Positions 43,235 through 52,364 of a DNA stretch of 64,000 bases are shown here, in pieces. A program made the position numbers and the translations under genes. Position 1 is the stretch's first letter, and each line of letters opens with the position of its first letter. A model generated the notes under the pieces. It had not been told where the DNA came from and ran no database searches. It saw only the letters and a list, made by a program, of their open reading frames with translations. This DNA comes from Solirubrobacterales bacterium 67-14 (lineage in GTDB: Bacteria; Actinomycetota; Thermoleophilia; Solirubrobacterales; 70-9): assembly GCA_001897355.1 (NCBI GenBank), contig MKST01000011.1, positions 456,429 through 520,428 on the forward strand, written 5' to 3'.

Positions 43235-44041
43235 ATGCCGTCCTCCGCTCCCTCCTCCGCGCGGACCACCCCTGCGCTGGAGATAACCGACCTGGTCAAG
43301 CGCTATCCGAACGGGACCGAAGCCCTGAAGGGTGTTTCGTTGGAGATCGCCGATGGCGAGTTCTTCGGCTTGCTCGGCCCGAACGGAGCCGGCAAGTCGA
43401 CCCTGATCCATTGCTCGACCGGTCTGGCCGGGCCGACCTCCGGTGACATCCGGGTCTTCGGCCACAACGCGGTCAGCGACTACCGTGCGGCCCGGGAGGC
43501 GGTCGGCCTCGCCCCGCAGGAACTCAATATCGACTGGTTCCTGACCGTCGAGGAAACGCTCGACTTCCACGGCGGCTACTTCGGCATGACCAAGCAGGAC
43601 CGCAAGGAACGGGTCGACGAGTTGCTCGAATCGTTCTCCCTGACCGAGAAACGGAACGACCGCACCCGGGAGCTTTCCGGCGGCATGAAGCGCCGGCTGA
43701 TCCTGGCCCGGGCCCTGATGCACCGGCCGCGCCTGCTGATCCTCGACGAGCCGACCGCCGGGGTCGACGTCGAGCTCAGGCTGGAGCTCTGGCACTACGT
43801 GCGACAGGTCAACCTGGAGGGCACCACGATCCTGCTGACCACCCACTACCTGGAGGAGGCCGAGCAACTCTGCAGCCGAATCGCCTTCATCAACGGTGGC
43901 GAGATCGTCGACCAGGGTTCCAGCGCGGAACTGGCCGAGCGCTTCGGGGTCGGCAGCCTCGAGGACGCCTACCTGGAGCTGGTCGGCCGCAAGGAACTTT
44001 CGCGGGCCCACGTCGGGACCGAGGAGGAGGCGGAAGCTTGA
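43235..44041 (+). CDS. ABC-2 type transporter, ATP-binding protein
   Basis: 268 aa; ATG 43235, with a GTG directly before it. Walker A GPNGAGKST, Q-loop LAPQELNID, signature LSGGMKRRLILARAL, Walker B LLILDEPTAGVD, H-loop TTHYLEEAE. Belongs to the DrrA/CcmA-like exporters (YadG type). With the permease directly downstream (TTGA overlap) it makes a two-gene exporter; the cargo is not predictable. Confidence 0.94.
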   Translation: MPSSAPSSARTTPALEITDLVKRYPNGTEALKGVSLEIADGEFFGLLGPNGAGKSTLIHCSTGLAGPTSGDIRVFGHNAVSDYRAAREAVGLAPQELNIDWFLTVEETLDFHGGYFGMTKQDRKERVDELLESFSLTEKRNDRTRELSGGMKRRLILARALMHRPRLLILDEPTAGVDVELRLELWHYVRQVNLEGTTILLTTHYLEEAEQLCSRIAFINGGEIVDQGSSAELAERFGVGSLEDAYLELVGRKELSRAHVGTEEEAEA

Positions 44042-44805
44042 GCCCCTCGACGATCCGCTTCGTCGCCCTGACCCGGCGCGAGGTCAGCCGCTTCCTGAAG
44101 ATCCCTCGCCAGACGGTCGGCGCGCCGCTGCTCGAGACCTTCCTCTACATCTCGATCTTCGGCGCCGCCCTCGGCTCCCGGGTCGGCGAGCTCCACGGCT
44201 TCGACTACATCGTCTTCGTGATCCCGGGCCTGATCATGATGGCCTTCGCGATCAACTCGTTCAGCAACAACTCGTCCTCGATCCTCCAACAGAAGTTCCA
44301 GGGGGCGATCGACGACCAGCTCTCTTCCCCGGCTTCGCCCGGCCAGTTGCTGCTCGCCTTCACACTCGGCGGCTTCCTGCGCGGACTACTGATCTCGGTC
44401 GTGACCTTCATCGTCGCCAGCCTGCTGGTCGACCTTCCCGTCAAACACTTCTACGTCCTGATCCCGGCCCTGTTCCTGGTCGGCTGGTTCTTCGCCAGCC
44501 TCGGTGTCCTGGTCGGGGTGAGGGCCGAGCAGTTCGACGACGTCTCCTTCGCCCAGACCTTCATTCTGCAGCCGCTGATCTTCCTCGGCGGGGTCTTCTA
44601 CTCGGCCTCGCTCCTGCCCGAGCCATACCAGACCCTGACCCACTTCAACCCCGTCTACTACATGATCTCTCTGGTCCGCTACGGCTTCCTCGGCGTCTCC
44701 GACATCAGCGTCTGGCTGGCCCTCGGCTTCCTCACGGTCGCCACCGCCGCCCTCACCTACGCGAACTACCGCATGTTCAAATCCGGCTACAAACTCCGAA
44801 AATAA
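44038..44805 (+). CDS. ABC-2 type transporter permease
   Basis: 255 aa from TTG 44038, overlapping the ATPase stop. Six membrane helices with the ABC-2 signature (SPGQLLLAFTLGGFLRG…, LQPLIFLGGVFYSASLLPE…LTHFNPVYYMISLVRYGFLG). YadH-type. Ends with NYRMFKSGYKLRK. Partner of the upstream ATPase. Confidence 0.94.
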   Translation: MSPSTIRFVALTRREVSRFLKIPRQTVGAPLLETFLYISIFGAALGSRVGELHGFDYIVFVIPGLIMMAFAINSFSNNSSSILQQKFQGAIDDQLSSPASPGQLLLAFTLGGFLRGLLISVVTFIVASLLVDLPVKHFYVLIPALFLVGWFFASLGVLVGVRAEQFDDVSFAQTFILQPLIFLGGVFYSASLLPEPYQTLTHFNPVYYMISLVRYGFLGVSDISVWLALGFLTVATAALTYANYRMFKSGYKLRK

Positions 44806-44827
44806 GGAGTCGGGCGGGGTCCGCAGG

Positions 44828-44878
44828 CAGTGAGGTTGAAGTTTCGAGCGCTATGTGGCGAGAATTTCAATCTCACTG
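44828..44878 (+). repeat. Hairpin family 1, copy c
   Basis: CAGTGAGGTTGAAGTTTCG (44828-44846) pairs with CGAGAATTTCAATCTCACTG (44859-44878), one bulge and G-U pairs that exist only in the plus-strand RNA. It follows the ABC permease stop by 23 bp and could end that transcript. Confidence 0.75.
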
Positions 44879-44907
44879 GGAATAAAGCCAGGCGGAGGCG
44901 CCTTCAC

Positions 44908-45318
44908 CTATCCATGCTTCCTTGCTCGGTTCTCCTTGTGGTGCCGCTGTTTGCCTTGCTTCCGTCGTCTGCGCTCGCGAGGCGAAATGGTTCCTCGAAC
45001 CAAACAGGTGACCGCGGTCAGATCAGGTCCCCCGTCCGAAGCGAGGACCAGAACAAGGTCTTCGCCAAGCAAGAGATAGCCGGCATGCCCATCCTGTTCC
45101 GCGTTTCGCAGCCAGCCTGGACGCTCCGAAGTAACTGCTCCTATCGCTTTCAGCCGATCGAGATCCTCACGAGCCTGGGCGAGCGAAATCGAAGGCCTGA
45201 CCCGCTCGCGGTATCGAATGACCGCATGTTTGCTCAAGTGGATTTCGGGTGGCCGTCGCCTCCACGGTCGAGCCGTAAAGATTGACCTGAGGAAACCACG
45301 CACCGAAAAGGCTCTCAT
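44908..45318 (-). CDS. Small hypothetical protein (HAxxRYRERV type)
   Basis: 136 aa from ATG 45318; the frame is open to 45393 and could start earlier. The middle reads SKHAVIRYRERVRPSISLAQAREDLDRL, a pattern I have seen in small unassigned actinobacterial proteins, followed by a beta stretch GYLLLGEDLVLVLAS…AVTCLVRG and a very basic tail (RERRRRKQGKQRHHKENRARKHG). No function is known. GC is lower than in the neighbours, which fits recent acquisition. The 141 bases to thrC (45319-45459) show nothing clear. Confidence 0.6.
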   Translation of the reverse strand: MRAFSVRGFLRSIFTARPWRRRPPEIHLSKHAVIRYRERVRPSISLAQAREDLDRLKAIGAVTSERPGWLRNAEQDGHAGYLLLGEDLVLVLASDGGPDLTAVTCLVRGTISPRERRRRKQGKQRHHKENRARKHG

Positions 45319-45459
45319 GACCACGGGGTCAGAGCGATCCCGCATTCCTGACAGTTCCGCGGCCGGTATCGCCACCAACTGGAGCCGGCCCATCCATCAC
45401 TTGTTTCTGTGGGCCGGCGGGTTCGACTTGGAGGCGGAGCGAAGCTCGCCGACTTGTCT

Positions 45460-46494
45460 TTATTCGAAGACGGCTTCTTCTATGGCGCTGATTTCGTTGA
45501 CGCAGTTGATCACTGCGGGGGCTTTGCCGAGGGCGGTGTCGGGATCCTTGAGGCCGTGGCCGGTGAGGACGCAGACCACCGTCTCCGGCTTATCCATCCC
45601 CTCGACGGTGGGCAGACCGTGGTTGAGGATGCCGGCGACCGAGGCGGCCGAGGCCGGCTCGCAGAAGACGCCCTCGTTGGCGGCCAGCCAGCGGTAGGCA
45701 TCGAGGATCTGCTCGTCGGTGACCGCGGCGACCCGTCCGCGTGAGGTATTGAAGGCGTTCATCGCTTCCTCCCAGCGGGCCGGGTTGCCGATCCGGATAG
45801 CGGTGGCGACGGTCTCCGGCTTCGCAACCGGGGCGCCGTCGACCAGCGGTGCGGCTCCGGCCGCCTGGAAGCCGTAACAGATCGGCGCGGTCCCTCGCTC
45901 CTGGAAGCCCTTCCAGTAGGCGGAGATGTTGCCGGCGTTGCCGACCGGGATCGCCAGCGCGTCCGGCGCCTGCCCCAGCTCGTCGATCAGCTCGAAGGCG
46001 GCAGTCTTCTGGCCCTCGATCCGGTACGGGTTGACCGAGTTGACCAGTTCGATCGGGTGGCGCTCCGCCAGGTCGCGGACCGCGGTGAGGGCGTCGTCGA
46101 AGTTCCCCTGGAGGGCGATCACCCGGGCGCCGTGCATCAGCGCCTGGGCGAGCTTGCCGATCGCGATGTTGCCTTCCGGCACGATCACCGCGCCGCGCAG
46201 GCCGGCCCGCACCGCGTAGGCGGCGGCCGAGGCGGCGGTGTTGCCGGTCGAGGCGCAGATCACGGCCTTGGCGCCACGGCCCGCGGCCCGGGACACGGCG
46301 ACCGTCATGCCGCGGTCCTTGAAGGAGCCGGTCGGGTTCGCCCCTTCCACCTTGAGGTAGACCTGGGCCCCGACCCGTTCGGAAAGCCGGGGAGCCGGCA
46401 CCAGCGGGGTCGAACCCTCGTTCAGGCTGACCACCGGGTCGCCCGGTTCGAGCGGCAGGGTGTCGCGGTATCTCTCGATCAGTGGCTGTGGCAT
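45460..46494 (-). CDS. thrC: Threonine synthase
   Basis: 344 aa, fold-type II PLP enzyme converting O-phosphohomoserine to threonine. The PLP lysine is in [18 protein letters not shown], with the phosphate-binding glycine loop [14 protein letters not shown]… split here as [17 protein letters not shown], and [14 protein letters not shown]. Short form (about 350 aa) as in other actinobacteria. Downstream gene of the lysA-hom-thrC set, 21 bp after hom. Confidence 0.95.
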   Translation of the reverse strand: MPQPLIERYRDTLPLEPGDPVVSLNEGSTPLVPAPRLSERVGAQVYLKVEGANPTGSFKDRGMTVAVSRAAGRGAKAVICASTGNTAASAAAYAVRAGLRGAVIVPEGNIAIGKLAQALMHGARVIALQGNFDDALTAVRDLAERHPIELVNSVNPYRIEGQKTAAFELIDELGQAPDALAIPVGNAGNISAYWKGFQERGTAPICYGFQAAGAAPLVDGAPVAKPETVATAIRIGNPARWEEAMNAFNTSRGRVAAVTDEQILDAYRWLAANEGVFCEPASAASVAGILNHGLPTVEGMDKPETVVCVLTGHGLKDPDTALGKAPAVINCVNEISAIEEAVFE

Positions 46495-46515
46495 GGCTCC
46501 CTAGTCGTCAAGTAC

Positions 46516-47742
46516 CTAAGCGGTGAATTCTTCTTCGATTACGCGAATGAAGCGCGGGCTGGACCTGAGCGCGTCCAGTTCGGCGATCTGGGCGACCGCG
46601 GCCTTGAACTCGGATTCGAGGCAGTGGTGGACGACCATGACCAGCCGGGCGTCGTCGCCGAGGCCGCGCTGGACGACGCTCTTGACCGAGACCCCGCCGT
46701 CGGAGAGCATCTTCGCCACCTCGGCCAGCACCCCGGGCTCGTCGGCGACCTCGAGGTGGAGGTAGAAGGACGAGGCGACGTCGGTCAGGATCGGCAGGTC
46801 CCGGTCGGCGGTGTGGGTGCGGGCGTTGCCGGCGGCGACCGAGACGACGTCCCCGAGCACCGCGGCCGCGGTCTGCAGGCCGCCGGCTCCCGGTCCGGAC
46901 ATCGTCACCTCGGTGATCTCCGGCGCCTCGACCATGACCGCGTTGAAGGGGCCCTCGATCGGGGCCAGAGGATGGCCCGGGTAGAGGAAGCAAGGAAAGA
47001 CCCGCACCGTGATGCCCTGCTCGAACTTCTCGGCGACCCCGAGCAGCTTCAGCGAGAGCCCGAGCTCCTTGGCGTAGGCGAGGTCGTCGGGCTGGATGTC
47101 CTCGATCCCCTCGAAGTCGACCTGGTCGAGGGTGACCGGGGTGTGGAAGGCGAGCCGGGCGAGGATCGCCATCTTGGCGGCGGCGTCGGCCCCGTTGACG
47201 TCCTCGGTCGGGTCGGCCTCCGCGTAGCCCAGTTCCTGGGCCCGCTTCAGCACGTCGCCGTAGGAGGCGCCGGTGGCCGCCATCTCGGAAAGGATGAAGT
47301 TGGTGGTGCCGTTGACGATGCCGAAGACCTTGTTGAACTCGACCGCCCCGAAGCTCTCCTGGACCACGCGGATCACCGGCACGACCGCGGCGACCGCGGC
47401 CTCGAACCGCAGCTGGACCCCGGCCTCCTCGGCCGCGGCGAAGAGCTCCGCCCCGTGCTGCGCGAGCAGCTGCTTGTTGGCGGTCACCACCGGGACCCCG
47501 GCCTTGAGCGCGGCCAGCACGTGTTCGCGGGCGGTGTCGGTGCCGCCCATCAGCTCGACGATCACGTCGGCGTCGGGCAGGATCTCGCCGAAGTCGCCCT
47601 GGCTGCGGGTCAGCACGCCGGTCACCTCGGGGCGTCGGCCGGTCGCCGCCTCGACCTGGTCGGCCCTTTCGGCGACCAGTTCGTCGAAGGCCGAGCCGAC
47701 CGTACCGCGGCCGAGCAGGCCGATGCGGAGTTTCTCGCTCAC
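46516..47742 (-). CDS. hom: Homoserine dehydrogenase
   Basis: 408 aa. NAD(P)-binding GLLGRGTVGSAF, catalytic domain with the VVTANKQLLAQHG and NGTTNFILSEM motifs and ADPTEDVNGADAAAKMAILARLAF, and a C-terminal ACT domain (about residues 330-408: FYLHLEVADEPGVLAEVAKMLSDGGVSVKSV) that usually gives threonine feedback. ATG at 47742 overlaps the lysA stop by 4 bp. Confidence 0.96.
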   Translation of the reverse strand: MSEKLRIGLLGRGTVGSAFDELVAERADQVEAATGRRPEVTGVLTRSQGDFGEILPDADVIVELMGGTDTAREHVLAALKAGVPVVTANKQLLAQHGAELFAAAEEAGVQLRFEAAVAAVVPVIRVVQESFGAVEFNKVFGIVNGTTNFILSEMAATGASYGDVLKRAQELGYAEADPTEDVNGADAAAKMAILARLAFHTPVTLDQVDFEGIEDIQPDDLAYAKELGLSLKLLGVAEKFEQGITVRVFPCFLYPGHPLAPIEGPFNAVMVEAPEITEVTMSGPGAGGLQTAAAVLGDVVSVAAGNARTHTADRDLPILTDVASSFYLHLEVADEPGVLAEVAKMLSDGGVSVKSVVQRGLGDDARLVMVVHHCLESEFKAAVAQIAELDALRSSPRFIRVIEEEFTA

Positions 47743-49001
47743 ATGTCCCTCAGCATCAGGTCGTCCCAGGTTTCACGCCGGACCACGACCGTCGCCTCGC
47801 CGTCCTCGCAGAAGATCACGGGCGGCCGCGGCATTCCGTTGTAGTTGTTCGCCATCGAGTGGCCGTAGGCGCCGGTGGCCGGGGTAAGCAGGATGTCCCC
47901 CACCCGGGGGTCGGCGAGTTCGACATCACGGATCAGGATATCTCCGGACTCGCAGTGGGAACCGGCAACGGTGACCGTGGTGTCCGGCGTTGCGTCGGGC
48001 CGGTCGGCGATGACCGCCGTGTACTTGGCGTCGTAGAGCATCGGCCGCAGGTTGTCCGACATGCCGCCGTCAACCGCGACGTAGGTGCGGACCCCGGGGA
48101 TTTCCTTGACCGTGCCGATCGTGTACATGGTGACGCCGGCGGTGCCGACCAGGGAACGGCCTGGCTCGATCAGGATCTTCACGCTCTCGCCGAAGACATC
48201 CCTGACCGCCTGGACCTTGAGGTTCACGTACTCCTCGATCGGCGGCGGCGAGTCGTCCTCGTCGTAGGAGATCCCCAGGCCGCCACCGAGGTCGAGGATC
48301 CGGCACCAGTCGCCGCGCAGCTCCCCGAGCGCCTCGACCGCCAGTCGGAAGGGCTCGATCTCGAAGATCTGGGAGCCGATGTGGAAGTGGAGGCCGACCA
48401 GGTTGAGTCGGTCGGAGGCCAGGACCCGCTCGATCGCCTTCGCCGCGGTGCCGTCCTCGAGGCCGAAACCGAACTTGGAATCGAGCTGGCCGGTCTGGAT
48501 GAACGAGTGGGTCGAGGGCTTGATGCCCGGGGTGACCCGGACCAGCACGTCCTGGTCATCCTGCAGCACCCGCTCGCAACGATCGATCTCGTCGAAGGAA
48601 TCGAGGATCAGGTGGCCGACGCCGGAGCGGCTTGCCAGCACGAGCTCGACGTCGGTCTTGTTGTTGCCGTGCATGTAGATCTTCGCCGGGTCGAAGCCCG
48701 CGGTCAGGGCCATGGTCAGCTCGCCGCCCGAAGCGACGTCGACCGAAAGGCCTTCCTCGGCGAAGAGACGGTACGCGGCCGTCACCGGCAGCGCCTTGCT
48801 GGCATAGAGCACCTCGAAATGGGCCGTGTGGGCGGCGAACGCTCTCTGGTAGGCCCGCGCCCGGTTGCGCATCTCTGCGGTCGCGAACAGGTAGGCAGGA
48901 GTGCCAAACTCGCGGGCGAGCTCGATCACGTCGCAGCCCCCGATTTCGAGGTGGCCGGCATCGTTGGTGGTTGTCCCGACTGGGTAAGGCATCGCCGCCA
49001 T
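47739..49001 (-). CDS. lysA: Diaminopimelate decarboxylase
   Basis: 420 aa, fold-type III PLP enzyme making lysine from meso-diaminopimelate. PLP lysine in LYASKALP, HFHIGSQI for PLP phosphate, GGGLGISY, EPGRSLV and the substrate cysteine in GSHCESGDILI. First of the lysA-hom-thrC set; divergent from the CWB2 protein gene. Confidence 0.96.
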   Translation of the reverse strand: MAAMPYPVGTTTNDAGHLEIGGCDVIELAREFGTPAYLFATAEMRNRARAYQRAFAAHTAHFEVLYASKALPVTAAYRLFAEEGLSVDVASGGELTMALTAGFDPAKIYMHGNNKTDVELVLASRSGVGHLILDSFDEIDRCERVLQDDQDVLVRVTPGIKPSTHSFIQTGQLDSKFGFGLEDGTAAKAIERVLASDRLNLVGLHFHIGSQIFEIEPFRLAVEALGELRGDWCRILDLGGGLGISYDEDDSPPPIEEYVNLKVQAVRDVFGESVKILIEPGRSLVGTAGVTMYTIGTVKEIPGVRTYVAVDGGMSDNLRPMLYDAKYTAVIADRPDATPDTTVTVAGSHCESGDILIRDVELADPRVGDILLTPATGAYGHSMANNYNGMPRPPVIFCEDGEATVVVRRETWDDLMLRDM

Positions 49002-49047
49002 TCTTACGACTTCCGCCGCGGGACAGCATTTGGATACGGTTCACGCC

Positions 49048-50331
49048 GTGGCAAGCTCCGGACGACGGCCGATCAACGCACCGCCAGGGAGCCCGCAGGC
49101 CGCCGGTGTGCCCTGGCTGGGGCTCTCCATCCTGCTGGTCCTGGTGCTGATCCTCGGTGCCTTCGTCGCCTACTTTTTCTTCGATGTCGGTAAGGACGAT
49201 GAAACCGGCTCACCGGCCGAAGTGGCCGGGGTCGAGACCGGCGCCACCGGCCAGGCCGTGGTGGCCGGTCACGCGAACGGCCCGCTCGGCTTCCCCTCGA
49301 CCGCGACCCGGAACACGACCCGGATCGCCGGCAGCGACCCGGTCGACATCTCGATGGCCGCGGCGTTGGCGGCCTACCCGACCTCGGGCCCCGGCTCCCC
49401 GCCCGCGGCGGTCACCGTGGTCGATTCCAACGACTGGCAATCCGGTGTGGCGGCAGCGACCCTCACTGCGCTGCCGATCGGGGCGCCGATCCTGCTCGCG
49501 CCCTCCGGGACGCTTTCCGCCACCGGGATGGACACCCTCGCTCAGCTCAACCCGCTCGGTTCGCCGGACACCGGCGAGAACAAGGTGTTCACGGTTGGCC
49601 AGGTCGCTCCGCCCTCCGGCTACGACGTGGAACGGATCGCCGGCGGCGATCCGGCTGAGATCGCCGCCGCGGTCGCTGAGGAGAAAGCCAAACTCGTGGA
49701 CGGGCCGCCCGACGCCTTCGTCGTCGTCTCTTCGGATGCGCCGGAGTACGCCTCGCCCGCCGCGACCTGGGCGGCCCGCTCGGGTGACGTGGTGCTCTAC
49801 ACCAACAAGGACGACGTGCCCAAGGCCACCCTCGACGTGATCAAGGACAAGGCGAACAAGGGCGTGCCGATCTTCGTGCTCGGGCCGTCCGACGTCGTCT
49901 CCAGCAAGGCGCTGAAGAGGCTCGACAAGGCCGGTTCTACAGTCGAGCGGGTCGGCGGTGACGACCCGGCATCTGCAGCGGTCGAGCTGGTGCGCTACTC
50001 GAGCGGCCTGTTCGGCTGGAACCTCAACGTGCCCGGCCATGGCTACGTCCTGGCCAGGACCGACCGCCCGATGGACGTGGTCGCGGCGACTGCCCTTTCC
50101 ACCGGCGGCACCTGGGCGGCGCTGCTGCTGACCGATTCCAGCGACAAACTTCCACAGGTGGTCGAGGACTACCTGCTCGACGTCAAGCCCGGGTACACGA
50201 CCGATCCGACCCAGGCGATCTTCAGCCACGGATGGGTGATCGGGGACGACTCGATCATCTCGGTCGACGAGCAGGCGAGGTTCGACGACGCACTCGAGCT
50301 GGAAATCGTGGAGACTGCGAGCACAGGATGA
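49048..50331 (+). CDS. Cell wall-binding repeat 2 (CWB2) surface protein
   Basis: 427 aa from GTG 49048; a TTG at 49030 is the alternative. One membrane anchor (WLGLSILLVLVLILGAFVAYFFF), then three CWB2 repeats that bind cell-wall polymers: each has an R-IAGxDP(V/A) or VERxGGDDPAS turn and an ILLAPSG/VVVSSD/IFVLGPS strand. Exposed outside, anchored at the N-terminus. Followed by a small gene (ATGA overlap). Confidence 0.85.
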   Translation: MASSGRRPINAPPGSPQAAGVPWLGLSILLVLVLILGAFVAYFFFDVGKDDETGSPAEVAGVETGATGQAVVAGHANGPLGFPSTATRNTTRIAGSDPVDISMAAALAAYPTSGPGSPPAAVTVVDSNDWQSGVAAATLTALPIGAPILLAPSGTLSATGMDTLAQLNPLGSPDTGENKVFTVGQVAPPSGYDVERIAGGDPAEIAAAVAEEKAKLVDGPPDAFVVVSSDAPEYASPAATWAARSGDVVLYTNKDDVPKATLDVIKDKANKGVPIFVLGPSDVVSSKALKRLDKAGSTVERVGGDDPASAAVELVRYSSGLFGWNLNVPGHGYVLARTDRPMDVVAATALSTGGTWAALLLTDSSDKLPQVVEDYLLDVKPGYTTDPTQAIFSHGWVIGDDSIISVDEQARFDDALELEIVETASTG

Positions 50332-50570
50332 GCGAAGCCGAACACATCGGAGTCCTTGACTCGGACCAGAAGGTCACCCCGGATGACATCCGCGAACTCA
50401 CCGGTGCGGTGACGCCTCACTTCGCGCAGCAGGTACGGGTGCGGGTCGGCCGCCTGATCGAGGGCCTCGACCCGGAAGACCCGGCCCGGGTCTTCGGCGA
50501 GCGCGAGATGGCACGGCTCGAGGACCTGGCCCACCACAGTGGCCAGCCCGCCGCCGACCAGGCTCACTGA
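50328..50570 (+). CDS. Small hypothetical protein
   Basis: 80 aa; ATG 50328 overlaps the TGA of the CWB2 gene. Acidic, helical (SDQKVTPDDIRELTGAVTPHFAQQVRVRVGRLIEGL, FGEREMARLEDLAHHSG), no signal or membrane segment. Not recognised. Tight coupling to CWB2 upstream and to an MBL hydrolase 14 bp downstream suggests one transcript. Confidence 0.7.
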   Translation: MSEAEHIGVLDSDQKVTPDDIRELTGAVTPHFAQQVRVRVGRLIEGLDPEDPARVFGEREMARLEDLAHHSGQPAADQAH

Positions 50571-50584
50571 GCCACCGTCCGCCG

Positions 50585-51259
50585 ATGGCCTTGAAGGAAG
50601 TAGCGCCCGGAGTCGAGCGTCTCGGCCAGTTCCCCCTGCCGATGGTCAACGTGTACCTGGCCGGGGACATCTTGATCGACGCCGGCACGACCTGGGACCG
50701 GTTCCGCATACCCCGCCAGATCAGGGGCCGGAAGCTTTCGCTGCTGGCCCTGACCCACGTCCATCCCGATCACCAGGGCCTGGCCCGGGACATCTGCCGC
50801 GACCGGGACATCCCCCTCGCCTGCCACGCCGATGACGTCGACGCGATGGAGGGCCGCCGGCCGATCTCCGAAGGCCAGGCAACGAACCCGCTGCTGACCA
50901 AGATCCAGTCCTCCTGGGAAGGTCCGCCGCACAAGGTTTCCCGGGTGTTGGGGGACGGCGAGCGGGTCGGCGAGTTCACCGCCGTCCACACGCCGGGCCA
51001 CGCCCGCGGCCACGTCGTCTACTTCCGCGAGTCCGATGGGGTCGCGATCTGCGGCGACGTGATCCGCAACATCAACTACGCGACCGGCCGCACCGGCCTC
51101 GGCGAGCCGCCCGAGATGTTCACCTACGACGCGGCCGAGAACCGCCGCTCGATCCGCAGGCTCGCCGCCCTCGAACCGACCGTCCTTCTCCCCGGGCACG
51201 GCCCCGCGGTCACCGACATGGACGAGTTCCAGGCCTGGGTCGCCGCCCTCCCCCGGTAG
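50585..51259 (+). CDS. Metallo-beta-lactamase-fold hydrolase
   Basis: 224 aa, glyoxalase II-like MBL fold. Zinc ligands: THVHPDHQG (HxHxDH), H in HTPGHARGHVV, D in AICGDVI and the last His in LLPGHGPAV. Likely a thiolester or other ester hydrolase in the cytoplasm; substrate unknown. Confidence 0.92.
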   Translation: MALKEVAPGVERLGQFPLPMVNVYLAGDILIDAGTTWDRFRIPRQIRGRKLSLLALTHVHPDHQGLARDICRDRDIPLACHADDVDAMEGRRPISEGQATNPLLTKIQSSWEGPPHKVSRVLGDGERVGEFTAVHTPGHARGHVVYFRESDGVAICGDVIRNINYATGRTGLGEPPEMFTYDAAENRRSIRRLAALEPTVLLPGHGPAVTDMDEFQAWVAALPR

Positions 51260-51277
51260 GGCGGGGACGGCGAGCGG

Positions 51278-52213
51278 TCAGATCCGGAGGGCCACCCACA
51301 GCAGGGTGGTTGCGGCCAGGATTCCGGCGGGGACTGTGACCAGGCCGATCCGGGTGAACTCGGGCCAGGAGATCGCCGCCCCGCCCCTGATCATCTCGCG
51401 ACGCCAGAGCAGGTTGGCGATCGAACCCGGGTAGGCGAGGTTGGGGCCGACCCCGACCCCGATCAGCATCGCCAGCAGTGCCCCCTCGCCGGCCGGCGCG
51501 ACCGCCGGCAAGAGCAACAGCGTGGCCGGGATGTTGTTGACCAGGTTGGACAGCAGGGCAGCGCCGGCCGCGACCGCCAGCAGCGAAGCGAGGCCATGGC
51601 CCGACGGGACGAGGTCGGCCAGGAGCCCGGTCAGGCCCAGGTTCCCCAACAACCAGGCCAATCCGCCCAAGGCAAGCAGCCCGATCAGGAACAGCGGCCT
51701 GGTCGCCCGCAGCAGCTCGAACGTCCCGGCCCGGCCGCGGGCAAGCTCGCTGACCGCGAACACCAGCGCGCTCCCCCAGACGATCGCGAGCGGCTCGATT
51801 CCGAGCGGTCCGCTCGCCATCAGCCCGGCCAGGGTCAGCACCAGCAGAACCGCGGGCCAGGTCCGAACCCCGGGTGCTTCACCGGCAAGTTCGGGCGGAG
51901 CCTTGACCTCGGTCCCGTGGGACAACCGCGGCACCAGCAGCCACTCGACCAGGATCGCCCCCAGCCAGGGCAGGGCCATCAACGCCGTGAACCTCCCGAA
52001 TGCGAGGTTGCTCTCGTGGAAGACCATCAGGTTGGTCAGGTTCGAAACCGGCATCAGGAGCGACGCCGAGTTCGCCAGATGGATGGTCGAGATCGAGAAA
52101 GTGTCGTGGCCGAACCCGCGCCGGGCCGCCACGGCCAGCACCACCGGCGTCATGACCAGGACCGCCGCGTCGAGATTGATCACCGCGGTCGCGGCCGCCA
52201 TCGTCACGAAGAG
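51278..52213 (-). CDS. ArsB/SLC13-like permease, 5'-truncated
   Basis: Begins at GTG 52213 or ATG 52207 (309-311 aa, about nine membrane helices). Family marks: TAVINLDAAVLVMTPVVLAVA and LLSNLVNNIPATLLLLPAV, with the N-D/N-N-P pairs of ion transporters of the ArsB/NhaD type. Usual length is about 400 aa. In the same frame upstream of the start codons readable homologous sequence (TAAFLAALLLITDGCRRAGI…) continues to a TAG at 52357-52355, but no start codon lies in it, so the first one or two helices are missing. Probably a decayed gene; possible function would be arsenite or anion efflux. Confidence 0.75.
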   Translation of the reverse strand, partial: LFVTMAAATAVINLDAAVLVMTPVVLAVAARRGFGHDTFSISTIHLANSASLLMPVSNLTNLMVFHESNLAFGRFTALMALPWLGAILVEWLLVPRLSHGTEVKAPPELAGEAPGVRTWPAVLLVLTLAGLMASGPLGIEPLAIVWGSALVFAVSELARGRAGTFELLRATRPLFLIGLLALGGLAWLLGNLGLTGLLADLVPSGHGLASLLAVAAGAALLSNLVNNIPATLLLLPAVAPAGEGALLAMLIGVGVGPNLAYPGSIANLLWRREMIRGGAAISWPEFTRIGLVTVPAGILAATTLLWVALRI

Positions 52214-52364
52214 CGTGAGCAGCAGCCGCCGCTGGCCGGTCCCGGCGTGGGCGACCCTCCAGCCCGCGTACTCGAAGATCCCCGCCCGCCGGCACCCGTC
52301 GGTGATCAGGAGCAGGGCCGCCAGAAAGGCCGCGGTGTAGACGATCGCGTTGATCTACGGAGTA

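Noticed and set aside
46057-47844. Long plus-strand open frame of 595 codons
   Set aside because: It is antisense to thrC and hom, rich in Arg/Gly/Asp, and a by-product of high GC.
47859-49193. Long plus-strand open frame opposite lysA
   Set aside because: Antisense shadow of a clear diaminopimelate decarboxylase gene.
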